From Gloeophyllum trabeum ATCC 11539 (Eukaryota > Basidiomycota > Agaricomycetes > Gloeophyllales > Gloeophyllaceae), in the NCBI RefSeq assembly GCF_000344685.1, contig NW_006920416.1, forward strand, positions 1,424,603 through 1,488,602: a stretch of 64,000 nt of DNA. The letters are read 5' to 3'. Shown here piece after piece: positions 33,944 through 47,331 of the stretch (the stretch's first letter is position 1; the number at the start of each line of letters is the position of its first letter). The notes under the pieces are model-generated. The model did no database searches. It was not told the origin of the DNA and saw nothing but the letters and a program-made list of their open reading frames with translations. The translations under genes were made by a program, and so were the position numbers.

Positions 33944-36900
33944 CTACCGCTTCCTCCCATCTGAAGGGCTCGGGTGTTTGGCAGCCTCGGGACTCTCTCC
34001 TTGGAAATCCGTACCAGGGCTCGGAGGACGGGGATGATCGTCATAATAACCCACCGCCCGTCTTATTGCCTCGCGTTCCTCCCTCGGTCTATTCTCCCAG
34101 AGCAGATGGGCGGCGCCGGCAGCTACGATATTTCGCTGAAACATATGCACCGTCTCCCAGAACTTTCGTCGCTCTTCGGGATCCTCGGGGACTAGCGAGC
34201 GCCTCGATCGCTCCTGACTTGGGCCTGAGGGTACGCTGGAATGCGGGGCGGATGCGCTAGACGTGTTTCCCTCAGGCTGGATTGGTTCAGATGGATTCGA
34301 GGGTGCAGAGCCGCTCGCATGGGTAGGGTGGGGTGCCTTGGATAACTCAGGCCTGCCTCTAGCACCACTGTCCTCGCTGCTCTCAAAATGAGTAGTGATT
34401 TCTGACCATCTGCTAGTGTCCGATGACGTGCGTCCATCGACTGCACTCGACTGGGGCTTGCGTACGTTTAAACTCTCCGCAGTACCACTTTCCCCCTTCT
34501 CAGTGCGAACTCCCGACGGTGCGGATAACACATTAGTACCGTCATTATTCTCCGCGCTATCCAGCTTAGTCCTCTTCACTGGGCGCTTCTCGTCCTGGGC
34601 TCCGGGACTGGAGGGATGAGTGGCACGGCGGGTACTTTTCTGCATATTTCTCAGATCGAGGAAAGGTACGTCCGCGTCGAAACGAACTGGGCGCTGCCGC
34701 TTCCTCGGAGAAGGGGATGGAGGGCCAGGACGGGATGATGACTCTGGAGTGGGTAACGGCGGTCCCACAGGGTTACTGACGGTATCTCGAGAACGGTCTG
34801 GAAGTCGGAATGAGGGTGGCTGCGGGACTGGAGAAGAACGGGAGGGCTGGGGCACAAGTACAAGTGGCTGCTGCACGGGTCTCGTCTGTGGGTTAGAAGG
34901 GCGAGGAGTGAGAAATGATATACTGTCCCTTGCGCCACTCCCTTTGTACTTTGTCGGAGTATTGGGTTCAACTCGATGGCGAGGAACAATGGCTTTCGTT
35001 GGAAATGGACTTGACCCAGGCGTAACAAGGGCACGATTGTCAGGTCCTTTGTCCGGCATGTCCTTTTCTGCCGTGACCTTGCTAGTGGTGAGCGTCTTCA
35101 AGGGTGACAAGGCAATTTCACTTCTGAGCGGGGAACTGTCGGTACTCTCCCTTTGTGATGAAAAGCTTCCGTTGTAAAATAGCAGGTGAGCGGTCCGCCC
35201 CCTTTCATCATCTTCATCATCGTCTGTATCCTCTTGGCTGTCTCTCTCATTCCAAGGTAGATCTTTCTGATTCCTCTTCTTTGCAGGCGTCCTTTGGCCT
35301 CCCGGACTAGACCCGAGTTTTGTTTCTTCCGGAATCGCGACGCCTGCTTTCTTCATAAGGCTCCGTACGATTCCTTCCTCTTTGCCCGTGAGGTAGTTCC
35401 TCATGACTTCCAGCTTCTTCGTTAACTTGCCGCTTTCTGCCCATTTCTCTGCCGTCTCCTGAGCGCCCTCGCCTAGGATATTCAGCATAGCCGCGTCCCC
35501 GGCGTCGTCTGAGAACTTCTCTTTCAGAAGAATGTCATCTCGGCTCGACATCTGTGCCTGAGCAGGAGTTGGGTATTCCGTATCGGAATATACGCAGTCC
35601 TTAAACATCTTCTCTATGCACAGCCAGTCGAGACCCCCGAGGGCGGGCATAAGTGTGTTAGGCACAACCCGACGAGGCTTGAAGACGTTGACGAATTGCA
35701 AGAGCTCAGGCAGTGCTGAATGTCGAGATAGCGGTACTAGCTGTGGGATGTATGCGAATACAATCCCTGTCAGCGACGTAATTACGCAATGGTGATCCAG
35801 AGTCCCTACCAGGCTGGTCATCTCATGCCCTTGCTCCAATTCTCGTCGCGTTTCTTCCAGATACCTGTGCCAGGCGCTGCTGGACATCGTTACCGGGTTG
35901 ATACACACTACTTTCCTGGCATTTTCATTTGGTTCGATGCGGACGTCGGGCACGTACTTGCAGCGGTCAAACCGTTCGCAAGCATGGAACCGCGTTGACT
36001 CTGCCTTTGTAGTAATGATGTCCCGCATGAACGGGTCCGACAGGTTCTTGTATACTGAGTGTTTGTATCGGTCCACGTGGATCTTCATTCCCAAGGGAGT
36101 TAGCTTCAGATAATCGTCAAAGCCATGGGATGCCGCGGGACGTACCTGGCACTCGAATACGGCGGCTATGCCCTTCAGAATATCTTCGTAGCCCCAGGTC
36201 CAGGAGTTGATAAAGAAGAGCGTCGTAGGCAAAAATAACGCGATCAGTTCGACAAGTCCCGAGACCGCGGATTGCTAGCAGCCGGAAGGTCAACTGGGGA
36301 GGAACAGGATATGCTCTATCTGGGCACGCACTTTGTCCGGGACGATTGAGGTTGAAAAAACCGACGCGGTATCCAGATAGATAGCATCCAGTACCTTTCT
36401 TGTCACCCCTAACTTACCAGGGCCGTGTACTTGCGCTGATCGTTGAAGGGGCTGCTCCGGACCCTTTCCCTTACGCTCGGCGTACCTGTCAGGAATGTAA
36501 TCAGGGAACCTCCACCCCGTGCAGAACTCGCGGGGGAAATTGGGTTCCGTATATCGTTGGATGAATGGGTTGCGCGTTAGCGACTCGATGAACCACGGTT
36601 CGGCGCGCAGGTCGCCGGTGTGTAGGAAGTTGCCTTTGTCTCCTTCGATGAGGAACCTTGATGAGATTGTATGCGTTTGGTTTTGTACGTAGTAACACGA
36701 TTACGACTTACATGACTGCCCCCGGACAATGATTCGCGTCGAATAGTGTTATTCTCACACGTTCGTGGTTGGATAGGTCGAATTCGGTCGGTGTGTGCAG
36801 GGGAATCGCTTTCTGTACCATGATGGGGGTCAATTTGAAGGTTGTGGAAAGTGAGACATTTTAAATTGAGACGGAGACAAACGATTCGTTGAATATTGGT

Positions 36901-37381
36901 ATTTGGGGCAGCGTATCCTCGCTTGATCTTAAAGAAGTTGTAGCACGCGGAGAAATGGTTTACGAAGTGAAGTAGTATAGAATTGGACAAATACAGCGCA
37001 TATATGCCCTTCGCGATGGCACTAGACTAAGCCACTCACCAACAAATCTCGAGAGCCTTGGTAGTACACTTGGCCGTCTTGACTGACCACCGGATCCACC
37101 TTCAAGTGCTTGAATGTCCGTACAGACTCACTCCTAAACTCGTTGTCCCGGAGAGATCGTTCATAGTATACTTCGTGGCGTAAAAGCATTTCCTTCGCAT
37201 CAGCAGAACAGACGACGATGGATGCAAACGACTTTGCTGAGAGGCCCACGATGTGGTCAGAATGTGTGTGCGACAGCAGATGGAGTGCGGGGACGGTCGA
37301 TATTGATGGCGAAGACGTGAACTCGTCGACCCGGATGGAATAGGGGACCACGAAGGAATTGTAGGGAGATCCAGGGGGCAT
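33944..37381 (-). CDS. DCLRE1C: Artemis/SNM1-type DNA repair metallo-beta-lactamase
   Basis: Exon 1 is 37381-37040, followed by 36812-36712, 36656-36332 and about 36274 down to 33944. Within the last segment two stop-free introns of 63 nt (donor 36146) and 69 nt (35809-35741) are likely because removing them restores CQIHVDRYKHSVY and TSLLVPLSRHSALPEL. About 990 aa. The catalytic beta-CASP core is clear: LLSHTHSDHIVGL, DANHCPGAVMFLIEG, LHTGDLRAEPWF, AIYLDTAS, FFINSWTWGYEDILKGIA and the DRMBL-type RPRRVVPNTL-like segment (KPRRVVPNTL). Such nucleases trim hairpin or blocked ends in end-joining and crosslink repair in the nucleus. The C-terminal ~550 residues are Ser/Pro-rich and disordered, as in Artemis. 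Coordinates near 36230-36275 may be off by one. Confidence 0.88.
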
Positions 37382-38043
37382 GATGAGGTCGAGGTCACGG
37401 TTACAGGATAAGGAGACACAGAGTTTTATTCAGAAAGTCCGATTGTGGCAATTCTATGTTGAGTTCTCTTGCCAGGCCACAAACCGAAGATTCAATGGTT
37501 TCTGTGTTTGCTGATGACTCCGACTGAGAAATCAAGAGAAAAAGATGTCTTGATCGTGTCGACGGGTATCAATGGTATTACAAAATTTTCCAGTCTATTC
37601 TTGAGGGGGTATACGTGCAGATTGTTCGGAATTAAAGATGGGCAACAGTGACAGCTTGAAACTCCTGTGTCAGTCGGTGGTAAGTTGCGGTTACCAGTCT
37701 TCGAGATTGATGGCCCAAGAGAAGTACAGTATTTACAGCAGAGCAAATAAATAAACTAGAACGACCAGACGGCCTTACGAACGACGAGGACGTCGACGAT
37801 GTAGTTGTCGAGAGTTGTCGGCGATACTTATCGATGGCCACACACGCGTGTGACGCGTGCCAGTATAGGGTCACGCACACGTCACATGCGCGCTGTGGGC
37901 CTGTGGCTGCGACTTATACTACTACCACAACTTCAAGCCTGTAATCGCCCTCAGTCTAACAAGGATTATACGACGCTTGGTTGGCCAGCATATACACCAT
38001 TATCTATTTATCTAGGCGATACTCTGCCTGATTTCCAATCCTG
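37382..38043. other. Intergenic, divergent promoters
   Basis: About 660 bp between the Artemis-like and RS-rich genes. A CACACGCGTGTGACGCG partial palindrome lies near 37840. No gene is seen. Confidence 0.5.
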
Positions 38044-39244
38044 ATGTCGACCCGGCATGACCGCTACGACAAAGACGCGGATGACGCAAGGGGGCGGCAT
38101 CGCAGTCCCAGTTCTGATCGAAGGTATAAAGATGACAGACTACGGAATAGAGGGGACGACGAGAGGGATAGAAGATCGTTAGAACGAAGAAGACCGGGCA
38201 AGGACGACCGCGACGCACCTCGTTCCAGGTCGCCACGCAGGGGGCGTTCCCGTTCCAGGTCTCCTAAGCGGCGTGATTCCGTCTCTCGTTCTCCTGACCA
38301 GCGCAGGTACGTAGATTGTCATGCTTTACAATGTAAATGAATGTTGAGGACAGTGGACTGTAGCCGTCGAGGTCGCGAGAAGCGGAGACATTCACGTTCA
38401 GCATCCCGCTCAAGGTCGCGATCCCCTTCTCAGTCGTCCACGTCGTCGGATCACCATCGGAAGAAGAAAAAGAAAGACAAGCACAAAAGACGTAGCAGTC
38501 GGAGTCGTGAGCGGAGGGAGCGGAAGAAGGAGAAGAAGAAGAAAGTGCGTCTGCATTCGTCCCTGCATCTATTCTGTCCATGATCTGACTGGCTTGCATC
38601 TGCAGAAGAAGAAGGGCGGTGCTCAGAGCTTTGAGTGGGGCAAATACGGTATCATCAGTGAGACCGAGTTAGGCTTTGTCGTCAACGCGTTGTCCCCATA
38701 CTCACGCTTTATTTAGTTTATATAACAAGGACCAAGAGTTTCGGACATGGTTAGTCGAAGAGCGCCTGATCAATCCAGAAACACTATCTAAGGACCAAAC
38801 GAAGAAAGAGTTTGCCAAATTCGTCGAGGATTATAACACAGGTGTGCATATCCTCCTGCTTGTTCTGTGGTCCACATCTAACACGCGGCTCACCTCGCAG
38901 CCACACTTCCCCATGAGAAGTATTACAACATGGAAGTGTTCGATAGACGTATGAACGCCCTCCGTGCTGGTGAATACCTTCCCCCGACGGACGTCTACGA
39001 CCCCAACGCAGACATGCAGGCGCATGCCAGTAGGCACAAAAAGAAGGACGTGGAACGCGAGAGCTACCTGAGCAAAGAGCAGCTGCAGGAGCTGCGAAGA
39101 GTGCAGAACGAGAGGGTCGAGGTGTGCTGTGGCCTTGGGTTTGATGGACGGCCGGTTACTGACCTCGTATAGATTGGCAGGATGAAGCGTTTAGGCATGG
39201 ACGTCAAGCAGAATGTCGGTGTTCGTATGGAGTTCGATGCGTGA
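38044..39244 (+). CDS. RS-rich nuclear protein with conserved C-terminal domain
   Basis: Exons 38044-38306, 38364-38544, 38606-38667, 38717-38841, 38901-39121 and 39173-39244 code for 307 aa. The first 150 residues are Arg/Ser/Asp/Lys-rich with SR dipeptides, as in splicing-associated proteins. The second half is a compact conserved domain: FEWGKYGIISETDLYNKDQE, then TKKEFAKFVEDYNTATLPHE, KYYNMEVFDRRM and YLSKEQLQELRRVQNER. Similar proteins occur across eukaryotes, some labelled Ras-induced vulval development antagonist; I am not sure of that name. A role in pre-mRNA processing is inferred from composition only. The join at 38667/38717 (SETD-LYN) is confirmed by domain conservation. Confidence 0.8.
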
Positions 39245-39779
39245 ATGCCTGGAGGGCTGGCATTTTCACTGTAATATATGTTGTTGCGAATGCAGAGGAT
39301 GCATTGAACGTGACTAACTGCCTTCGGAATATGCACCAGCTGCGACGGGCAAAAGGAACCACGGTAAAATTGTGGATTGAGACTGCTCACCCGCTTATCG
39401 TTAGGTGTCGCTTCTCCGCTCCGAAACCTGTCCCAATACTAACTAAGGGATATATAACGGTGGGTCCGCTGGTCGCCGCTGCCGGCTTTCGCTCCCTTTT
39501 GTTTGACATTGAAGGGCAAATGCGGATACGGTATCTCTTTGCTATCTATGCCGCTCACGTTATAAATAGCTGAAGCGTTATCATTGACTGGTCTTCCGAA
39601 GCGACAGAACTTTGTCCAACCATGTAGTGAAAAGGGTGCTCTGTACGTCTTCCCATTGTGCCCGTCTCCTTCCGACATCGACTACGCCGAGTTTCTCAAA
39701 GCTCTACAAGTGATCATCGGTTGTCAACATGATATCTGTACTAGTACAGCACTTACGTGATTTTGTGGTCACAAAGAAG
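39245..39779. other. Intergenic
   Basis: About 535 bp between tandem genes. TATAAATA at about 39560 is too far upstream to assign. No gene is recognised. Confidence 0.45.
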
Positions 39780-41543
39780 ATGAACTTTCGACGAGCAATT
39801 CAAAGCAAGGAGAACTTTAACGAGTATCTGCGAACCCCGGGATCGAAGGATGACCCCGACGGAGCGTGGTCATGGGTCAACGAAGGTGGGTAATTGTTAA
39901 GGCTCCCTTGTCTACCACGAATGAACGACGAACATGTCTGGCACGCTGAACTCGCAAGATCTCGTCCCAACCCCGCCCGAAAAGCGGACATGGCGGTGGT
40001 GGAATTATGGCTTCTTCTATTTCAGCTTGTCCATGGATAACTGGACGCTTGGGTCGACCATGGTCGGCATTGGTCTAAACTGGTGGCAGTCGCTCGTAGT
40101 GGTATTTACGAGCCAGCTAATAAGCTCAATTGCTATGGCCATCAACTCTCGGAGCGGGGAAGTGTACCATCTCGGATATCCGGTAATAGCCCGTTCAGTC
40201 TTCGGCATGTACGGAGCATACTACGTCGTTGCAGCTGGGGCGATTATGGCTGTAGTGTATTACGCCATCAAATGTAAGAGGCGAAATCTTGCGTTGTTCT
40301 CATAGCAACTAAAGCTTCTCGCTCAGTGTATGTTGGGTCGAGCTTCGTCGTCAATATGCTCACGGCAGTCTTTGGCTCGCATTTCGCCGATATACCCAAT
40401 CACATCCCGATTTCCGTGGGCTTCACTACCCAGCAGATGATTGCTTTCCTCATTTATTGGTTCTGCCATCTCCCCTTCACCCTCCTTCGTCCGTACCAAC
40501 TCAGATGGCTCTTCACTCTGAAAATGTGTACCATTGTCCCCGCCTGCGTCGGTCTGTTCATATTCTGCATGGTAAATACCCATGGAGATTTAGGTCCTGG
40601 TCTTCCTCAATCTTCAGCAGCACCGGCGAGTCAGTGGGGTTGGTTCTGGATGTATGCGATAAATTCCGGACTAGGCAATACCGCCAATTTGATCACCAAT
40701 CAGCCAGATTTCTCTCGATGGTCCCGCCATCACTGGGCGTCCATTTGGCCACAGATGATCGCCAACCCGATATCAGTTACAATATCGGCATCATTCGGTA
40801 TCCTATCGACCTCCGCGATTAACAACGCCTGGGGCTTGGAATTGTGGAACCAGTGGGATCTCCTGGATGCCATCATGAAACGGTATCCTACGTCCGGTGT
40901 TAGGTTCGCCGTCTTCGTCTGCGCCGCTTTCTGGGCACTTTTGATCCTTGGGACAAACATCGCTGCAAACATGATACCCTTCGGGAGCGACAGCTCCATG
41001 TTACTCCCTCGGTACATCAATATCACTCGCGGACAATTTCTCGGCCTCGTACTTGCATGGGCCGTCTGTCCCTGGAAGATAATGTATTCGGCCACCACGT
41101 TCACGAATTTCCTCGGCGGTTACGGTTTATTCATGGCGTCGGTAGTGGGTGTCCTCTGCGCAGATTATTATATCATCTCCCAAGGAAACATATCGGTGAA
41201 GGACCTTTACGATGGTTCGCGAACGAACCGCCTGTATCACTACACCCGAGGATGGTCGATTCAAGCATATATCGCATACATCGCAGGCGTTGCTTTACCA
41301 TTTGCCGGCTTCCTTGGTACGCTAGGCGTCAAGGTATCCACGACCGCTGTCGACATAGGCCACATTGGCTGGCTTCTGTCGTACTTTGTCTCGGCAGTCA
41401 TTTATATTTTCGTCTGCTGGGTGTGGCCTACTCCTATGCAGAGACATGTCAAGGAGGAGGGCCTGGGCTGGGAATCTTTGAGCGCGCAAGAGGACTACGT
41501 CGCCACTAGTTCAGATGGTGACTCGAAAACGAAGGACCCATAA
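39780..41543 (+). CDS. NCS1-family nucleobase/allantoin/thiamine-type permease
   Basis: Exons 39780-39885, 39959-40273 and 40327-41543 code for 545 aa. The first cytosolic segment ends in DLVPTPPEKRTWRWWNY, the standard NCS1 lead-in. Transmembrane helices follow with NWTLGSTMVGIGLNWWQSL, GYPVIARSVFGMYG, NTANLITNQPDFSRWSR and SFGILSTSAINNAWG. Roughly twelve hydrophobic segments are visible. NCS1 proteins (Fur4, Dal4, Fui1, Thi7 relatives) are plasma-membrane proton symporters for uracil, allantoin, uridine or vitamins. Substrate choice cannot be assigned from motifs alone. The C-terminal tail is short and acidic. Length and topology are normal. Confidence 0.92.
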
Positions 41544-41820
41544 GGCGGGAAACCAGGGGAAGTAAACAGGGCGATACTTCAGCGCTGAAATCAAGACTGG
41601 GTGTTCCAGCGAATCGAGACGGGGATATGCAGCTTTACGATTATACATCTTGGTACAACTACCCTTGCAAGCTTATGGAGTTCAAGTTATGGTATCACGA
41701 TTGGATCACACAACTTTTCACAGGGACGGTAACAGGACACAAGTTCATGACATAACAACGCTCAGAACACAAGACCTCAGCTCGAGGTGAAGTCTCCCAA
41801 GTTGGCACTGAGTAAAGTAA

Positions 41821-42671
41821 TCAGCGTCGATCGCGAAAGGCTCCACCAGCATACCTTGCTGCTGTCATCCCTGACACTGTCGCTCGGTAGAGCCCGAACT
41901 TCAGCCTGCAATATATGAGGCCAAACTGAAAGTGCACATTGGGCAACTCACGATGTCGACTGCGAGCCCATCTTCCCCGAGGCGGTATAGCTGAGAATAT
42001 TGGCCCCAGTGTCTGCATCCGTGACGATATATCTGAGTTTGCCAGTCGGACCAAAAGTCACCGTCATCGCATGCAGAGTCGTACGATCCGTGAACTGGCT
42101 TATTGCCACGGACGGACAGCGCGTGACGGAACAATTGCGAAAGTTATCCTCCACCGCGAATTGGCCCTTCACCGCGTCTAGGGTCACGATGGCGGCATTA
42201 TCCCCGCGCGAGAACACCTGCATGAGGTGGAAGAAGCGGGTAGTCGTCCCTGTCTGCGACGACAGGTAGTATCGCCATTTGTATGTGTGCGACGTGCCAT
42301 CAGCAGAGCCCTTGGTTAGGAATTCGATACGTTGACGCGGGGAGTCCGGAAATCCGGAGTCAAGCTGTTGAGTGGCATTTGAAGTTAAGGACAGGGAGTA
42401 GCAATTGGTGATGTGCGCGCCAGGCGTGGAGGAGCATCCTTGTTTCAGGACACCTACCGGCCGTTCCACCGCTATGAGCACCCTCGAGGCTGGTGAGTGC
42501 ATGAAGGATCGTACCCGATGCCTGCCACTGCAGACCGTTTGAAGTCGACCCGTACGACATTTTCATACCGTTGGCAAGGACCGCATCCCGTGGTTCGAGT
42601 GTGGTTCTATTGACCACACTCCCCAAGCCGAGCGGGACGATAAGTGCAAGAAGAGTTGAGGCTACAAGCAT
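41821..42671 (-). CDS. Secreted polysaccharide-lyase-like (concanavalin-fold) protein
   Basis: Exons 42671-42515, 42471-41952 and 41905-41821 code for 253 aa. A signal peptide (LVASTLLALIVPLGLGS) is followed by a beta-rich domain without membrane segments. Recognisable stretches are KQGCSSTPGAHITNCYSL, PRQRIEFLTKGSADGTSHTY, KWRYYLSSQTGTTTRFFHLM and the closing SLKFGLYRATVSG. The FFHLMQVF and KFGLYR strands are typical of beta-jelly-roll lyases and lectin-like glucanases secreted by wood- and litter-decay fungi. Family assignment is by resemblance only. The acceptor at 42472 (43-nt intron) was chosen over a 25-nt alternative that would be too short to splice. Confidence 0.65.
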
Positions 42672-45627
42672 AATAAGATTTTTGAGAGGAGACAACAGGG
42701 GTCGGTTAGATTTCGAACGAGACTGCACACGAAGCCGTGCAGAGTTATAGGTAAAGGCATGGATACGAATGTATGACATGGAGAATTCAATTCCAGGGGT
42801 CTGTGGACGAGCGGAAAGTACATCACCGTGCTCCGCGGTGAAGCGGAAGCACAGTCTGGCGGCAGCTGCGGCTCCGGCGAACAGATTTGCTTCCGCTGAA
42901 TGATCGAGTCTGTGTGGATTGCGGAAGGTCATCATTTGTCAAGTAAATGCGGAGTATGCATCGTCCTCAGGCTTATCGTGCAGCGCAAGTGACGGATTGT
43001 CCTATCCGCATTATCTACCACGCCAGAGCACCGTAGCGTAACCCGAGAGATTGCTTCCGCAGGCGCGACTGGATGTCTGGAGAAGAACAGCCATGAGGAT
43101 CGGAGCACAAGTGATCGCTACAATCATGCAGATACAAGACGGGAACTATCTCGCGTGATGGGGGGGTCTCCAGTTGAAAGGTTGCATATCGCAAACAAAA
43201 TGCCGTACTGGATGTCTGTGCAAAAAGGTCGATAGCTGCGTATCAGTCAAGTACTATGCAAATAACACGGATTTGGTGTTCCCATGATCCCGCCTGAGAG
43301 CCATCCTAAGCTCCCAGGCGGCGATTCGGTCTTCACCTTTTCAACCGAGACCCAGATGGAATAGGCCTCGTAAGGCCAGCTAGCTTGGAGCGCCCCATGG
43401 CAATGGTAAGGCTAGAAAACGGCGTCCAGTTGAAATAGACTTCAGAACCGTTCCGAGTTTCGCACTGAAATTCTCGGCCGTCGGGTTAATCCTGTTAATG
43501 ACGCCGTGCTCCTATGTCACTCCTATCAGTCCTATCTGCAGTCAATGGAAAGAATACGTAGCCTGCTGGGAATCAAGGAGCCTAATTCAATTATAGCCCG
43601 GTTTTTTCCCAGAGCTCCATGGGTAGAAATTGCCGATGGTAGAAGAAGAGGAGGATGAGCTATACATGTATAATGGCTCGCGAGAGGAAGGGGAGGGCGA
43701 GAACGCTGAACGCGGACTCGGAAGAACAGCGGGACGTCGTGCCGAGCATCGCTTCCGAGATGCGATCTTCGTGGCAGTGCCGACGCCTTGTACCACACTC
43801 GGAATGAACGCGGAGGCAGATAGAGGGGAGATCTATGCATAGGGTGGAGGCAGGTTGGAGAAGCAGAGTAACGCAGCCAAATGAATTATGCATTGATAGT
43901 AGGAGGAACTCTCTCACGCGAGAATATGCTTTGTTTTCCCCCCTTCTTAAGTGTAACTCATACTCGGCCTCCAGGGACGGTTCTCAGCGGAAGAAAAACG
44001 GGGTTCTGTACACAGGCGCACGGTTGTCCCCTATCTTTTGGGACCAAGATCGCAGTTACCTCCAACTGGTACTAAAATTCCAAACTGACGCCGGAGCCCT
44101 GCGTCTTTGACGATCGACCGCTCACGAACAGGCTCCCGTGCACGGCGTGCTAAATATACACAGTGCGGCCCTCTGCCATGGCGGGCGTCTACTGGTATTG
44201 GTGATGGAGGAGCCCAGGGGAAGCCAACAAGTACACGCCCAGGGAAATGAGCGCATATACGCCTTGCGAAGATAAGCGCACACTACCGTTGAATCTTGGA
44301 GAGGGCCGAATGACGCAAGAGAAGATGGAGTAGGCACTTCTCATGGGCGCAGACAGTGACAGAGACCGAATACAGCGACAGGGGATAGGATTTCTGAAGT
44401 CGTCGCCACCGCCATTTTCTGTTTATTCTGGAGAGTTTTGGGGTCACCAGCACTGGACCTAGAGACGAACAGAGAAAAGATTGAAGGTGGGTAGAGATGC
44501 CCCCGTAGTCAGGTATAGCCAGACGAAGCGCTCGAGAGATGGTAATTAACCCATCGACGCGTGTGAGACCCTATCTGCCATCCTGCAGAACAGCGCGATA
44601 CAGAGTTTGGGCCAACCTAACGGGTGGATCGTGAGGGGCCATTTCCGCAGTGCCCGAGCACCTTTGGATGTACGTGAGGGTTTCACGTACCCTCCGGACG
44701 GTGATAGCTGTAGCCTAGGCAAGGCCGAAATCTCCATGTGCCATGTTGAAAACCGGAAGCGAGGATTGACGACGCCAGCACGGAGTATACGCCGCGCTCG
44801 AGCGTCCGCTTTCCTGCGGTATGTCATCGATCCGGCGCTAAAGCTGACCGGAGCGCTCGTACAGGGCCAGATTCATTGCGGGACCGAGGGGCAGAATCGG
44901 CAGAATCAGGATTGCTCTCCAAGCCACCACGGTACTTTATCTCGATGGATATTTGACTCGCAGCCGATTCAGCAAATTATAGGCGTTTCTTTTCAATGGT
45001 CAGCTCTAAGAATCGCTCGTTGGACGCCTCTACGCTGCGGGAATGGCAATGAGTCGTGTAGCTGACAAGCTTCCACATACCGGTAAACCTGCACTACGTC
45101 GTTGCACTCGTGAAACCGTGTATATAGCAAATTATGCGGGAATACGCACTAGTTGCACAGATGCTATTACCATGCAGCCTCATTAACGCAGAAAGCGCAG
45201 AGGATGCGAGGTGCCCTTAGGGTAAATTTGTTCTCTCAGACGCCTCTAGCCTCCTAACCACTTTGCGAGGCGGGTTGGAAATGTGAACCAGTACTATGAT
45301 AGCCGGCGAGGCCAGCGATGAATCCTGAATTTACTCAAAAAGTAGCGGTCAAAAAAATACGATGATCAGTGAGCGTTTTATCGCGTAGCACTCTTGCGTA
45401 TATTCCTCCATCTTCCCGCAAAAACCGTGGCGAAACTTCATTGAATGTTGCTTTCGCGTATATGGGCAAGACCGAAATCGACGGAAGTCCCAAGTCGAGC
45501 CCGAGAGACGCCAATACGCATCGATATCAAGGCGCCCATGTCACAATCAAATGCGTGTGAATAGTGACGTGAAGCCTTCCATGCCGCTGGCTGCCAGTGC
45601 AGCCAAAGGCAGTCAGCATAGAACGCA
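42672..45627. other. Intergenic, 3 kb
   Basis: Several overlapping short open frames on both strands (longest 44607-45065, plus, 152 codons) show no recognisable motif, biased composition or splice pattern. No RNA gene or clear repeat was found. Confidence 0.45.
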
Positions 45628-47331
45628 ATGGCAGATATTCTAGTACTGGGAGCGACAGGTGCGAACAACACAATAGACCGTCTCGAATGACTGCTTATGC
45701 TTTGTTTTTCAGGTTACACCGGCCAGCTCACGACGCGCTACCTTTCGACGCATCCGCAGCGGGCGGAATTCACGTTTGCTGTCGGCGCTCGGTCTCGGGA
45801 GAAGCTCGAGAAGCTCGCTAAGGATTTGAACTTGGGCGACGACGTCGAGCTTGTGCAGGTGGACGTGACGAATGCCGACGACGTCGAGAGGGCGGTCGCG
45901 AACGCGAAGGTTGTGGTGAACACCGTCGGACCGTACTGGCGATGGGGCACGAACGTTGTGAAGTGAGTGGGCAGCCCCTCCTTCGCTTACATACTTCCTG
46001 AATTGCATCCGCCACAAGAGCCTGCGCGAAACTGGGGAAGGGGTACCTCGACCTGAGCGGCGAGGGTCACTGGGTCGCGCGCATGATCTGGCAGTAAGCA
46101 CCACGTTCTGCTGCGCATCCGACCACTTAGCCCTCCCAGCTACGACTACCTCGCAACCAAGACCGGCGCCGTGATTGTCCCCGCATGCGGGCTCGACTCT
46201 GTGCCCTCGGACATAGCGGCTTTCCTCGCAAACAAGACGCTTAAAGCGCTGGCGGGGCTAGAGAGCACGATCGAGCGGACGGATACGGCGGTGGAAGTCA
46301 AGGGCACGGTCTCGGGCGGCACGCTTAACACCATCATGACCGTTCTCGAGGAGGTCCCCAAACACGAGCTTGCTCATGGAACACGAGCTTATGCTCTCAG
46401 TCCAGGTACGCCGGCAGATATACTGTCCAATTAGCCCTAACTCAACCTAACCCAAGGCTTAACCGGTCGCCCCAACCCCCCTCTGCGTCTCCTCTACACC
46501 CTTCCCGCCTCCTCTCCCCGGGTATATGGCTCCTTCTTCGTCATGGCTCCCACCAACCGACAGATCGTCCAGCGCACCTGGGGCCTGCACCAGCTCGCCG
46601 CGCTCCGGGGAGGACCTAAAGAGAAAGCGCTCGCGTACGGGCCGGACTTCACGTACGACGAGTTCCTGGCAACACCGAGTGCCTTGGGTGCGGTGCTGAT
46701 GTCCGCGGCCTTTGCGGTGTTTGGCCTCGCGCTGCTGCTGCCGCCTGTGAGCGCTCCTGCCATAATCCAACTCCGCCGGATTGGAGTAGACTGAGACTGA
46801 TATGTCTATTTTCATAGGTTAGATGGATTTTGAAGAAGATCAGGCCGCCCGGCACGGGCGGGAGCTACGAGTGCGCGAGTTTACTTGTTCTTAGTTGAGG
46901 GTGGCTGTCTGAAATATGTACAGATCTCTTGAGAACGGTCACATGACGTATACTTCTATTACCACGTCCAGCCCCGACTCTGCGGGCAAGCAGACGTATG
47001 TACGAACCAGCCAACGCGGGCGAGGCGATCCCGGGTACCTCCTCACCAGCAGTCAGTATTATCCACTTTCCTTTGTATCCCACCTCTATATTGCTACTAC
47101 CACGAATTCCTGATTCATTGCCTCTTCTATATAGTGATGATCGCAGAGGGCGCCCTGGCACTAGTCCTCGACAAGAAAGACCTCCCCGCGTTAGCGCAGC
47201 AGGGCGGGATCCTGACCCCCATGAGCGCGCTCGGAGACGTCTTGATCAGGAGGCTGGAGGGCACCGGGAGGTTTGAGTTTGAGAGCGAGGTGGTGCTGGC
47301 ACCAAATGAGGAGAGCCGTAAGACGCGATAA
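45628..47331 (+). CDS. Saccharopine-dehydrogenase-like oxidoreductase (SCCPDH type)
   Basis: Exons 45628-45658, 45713-45962, 46019-46093, 46140-46405, 46457-46746, 46818-46870, 46924-47051 and 47135-47331 code for 429 aa. The N-terminus has a Rossmann nucleotide-binding site, LVLGATGYTGQLTTRYL. Then come NTVGPYWRWGTNVVKACA, YLDLSGEG, PACGLDSVPSDIAAF and the late segment GDPGYLLTSMMIAEGALALV. A hydrophobic stretch (LMSAAFAVFGLALLLPPV) suggests membrane or lipid-droplet attachment. SCCPDH homologues are NAD(P)-dependent in fold, but their substrate is unknown; true lysine-pathway activity is not implied. Two acceptors end in AAG. The first exon is only 31 nt. Confidence 0.9.

Noticed and set aside
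36332..36486. Possible extra intron in the Artemis-like gene starting GTACGC at 36485
   Set aside because: The frame is open throughout and no splicing is required to reach AIYLDTAS; kept as exon.
44607..45065. 152-codon plus-strand frame
   Set aside because: No motif, composition like random translation, overlapped by an open frame on the other strand.
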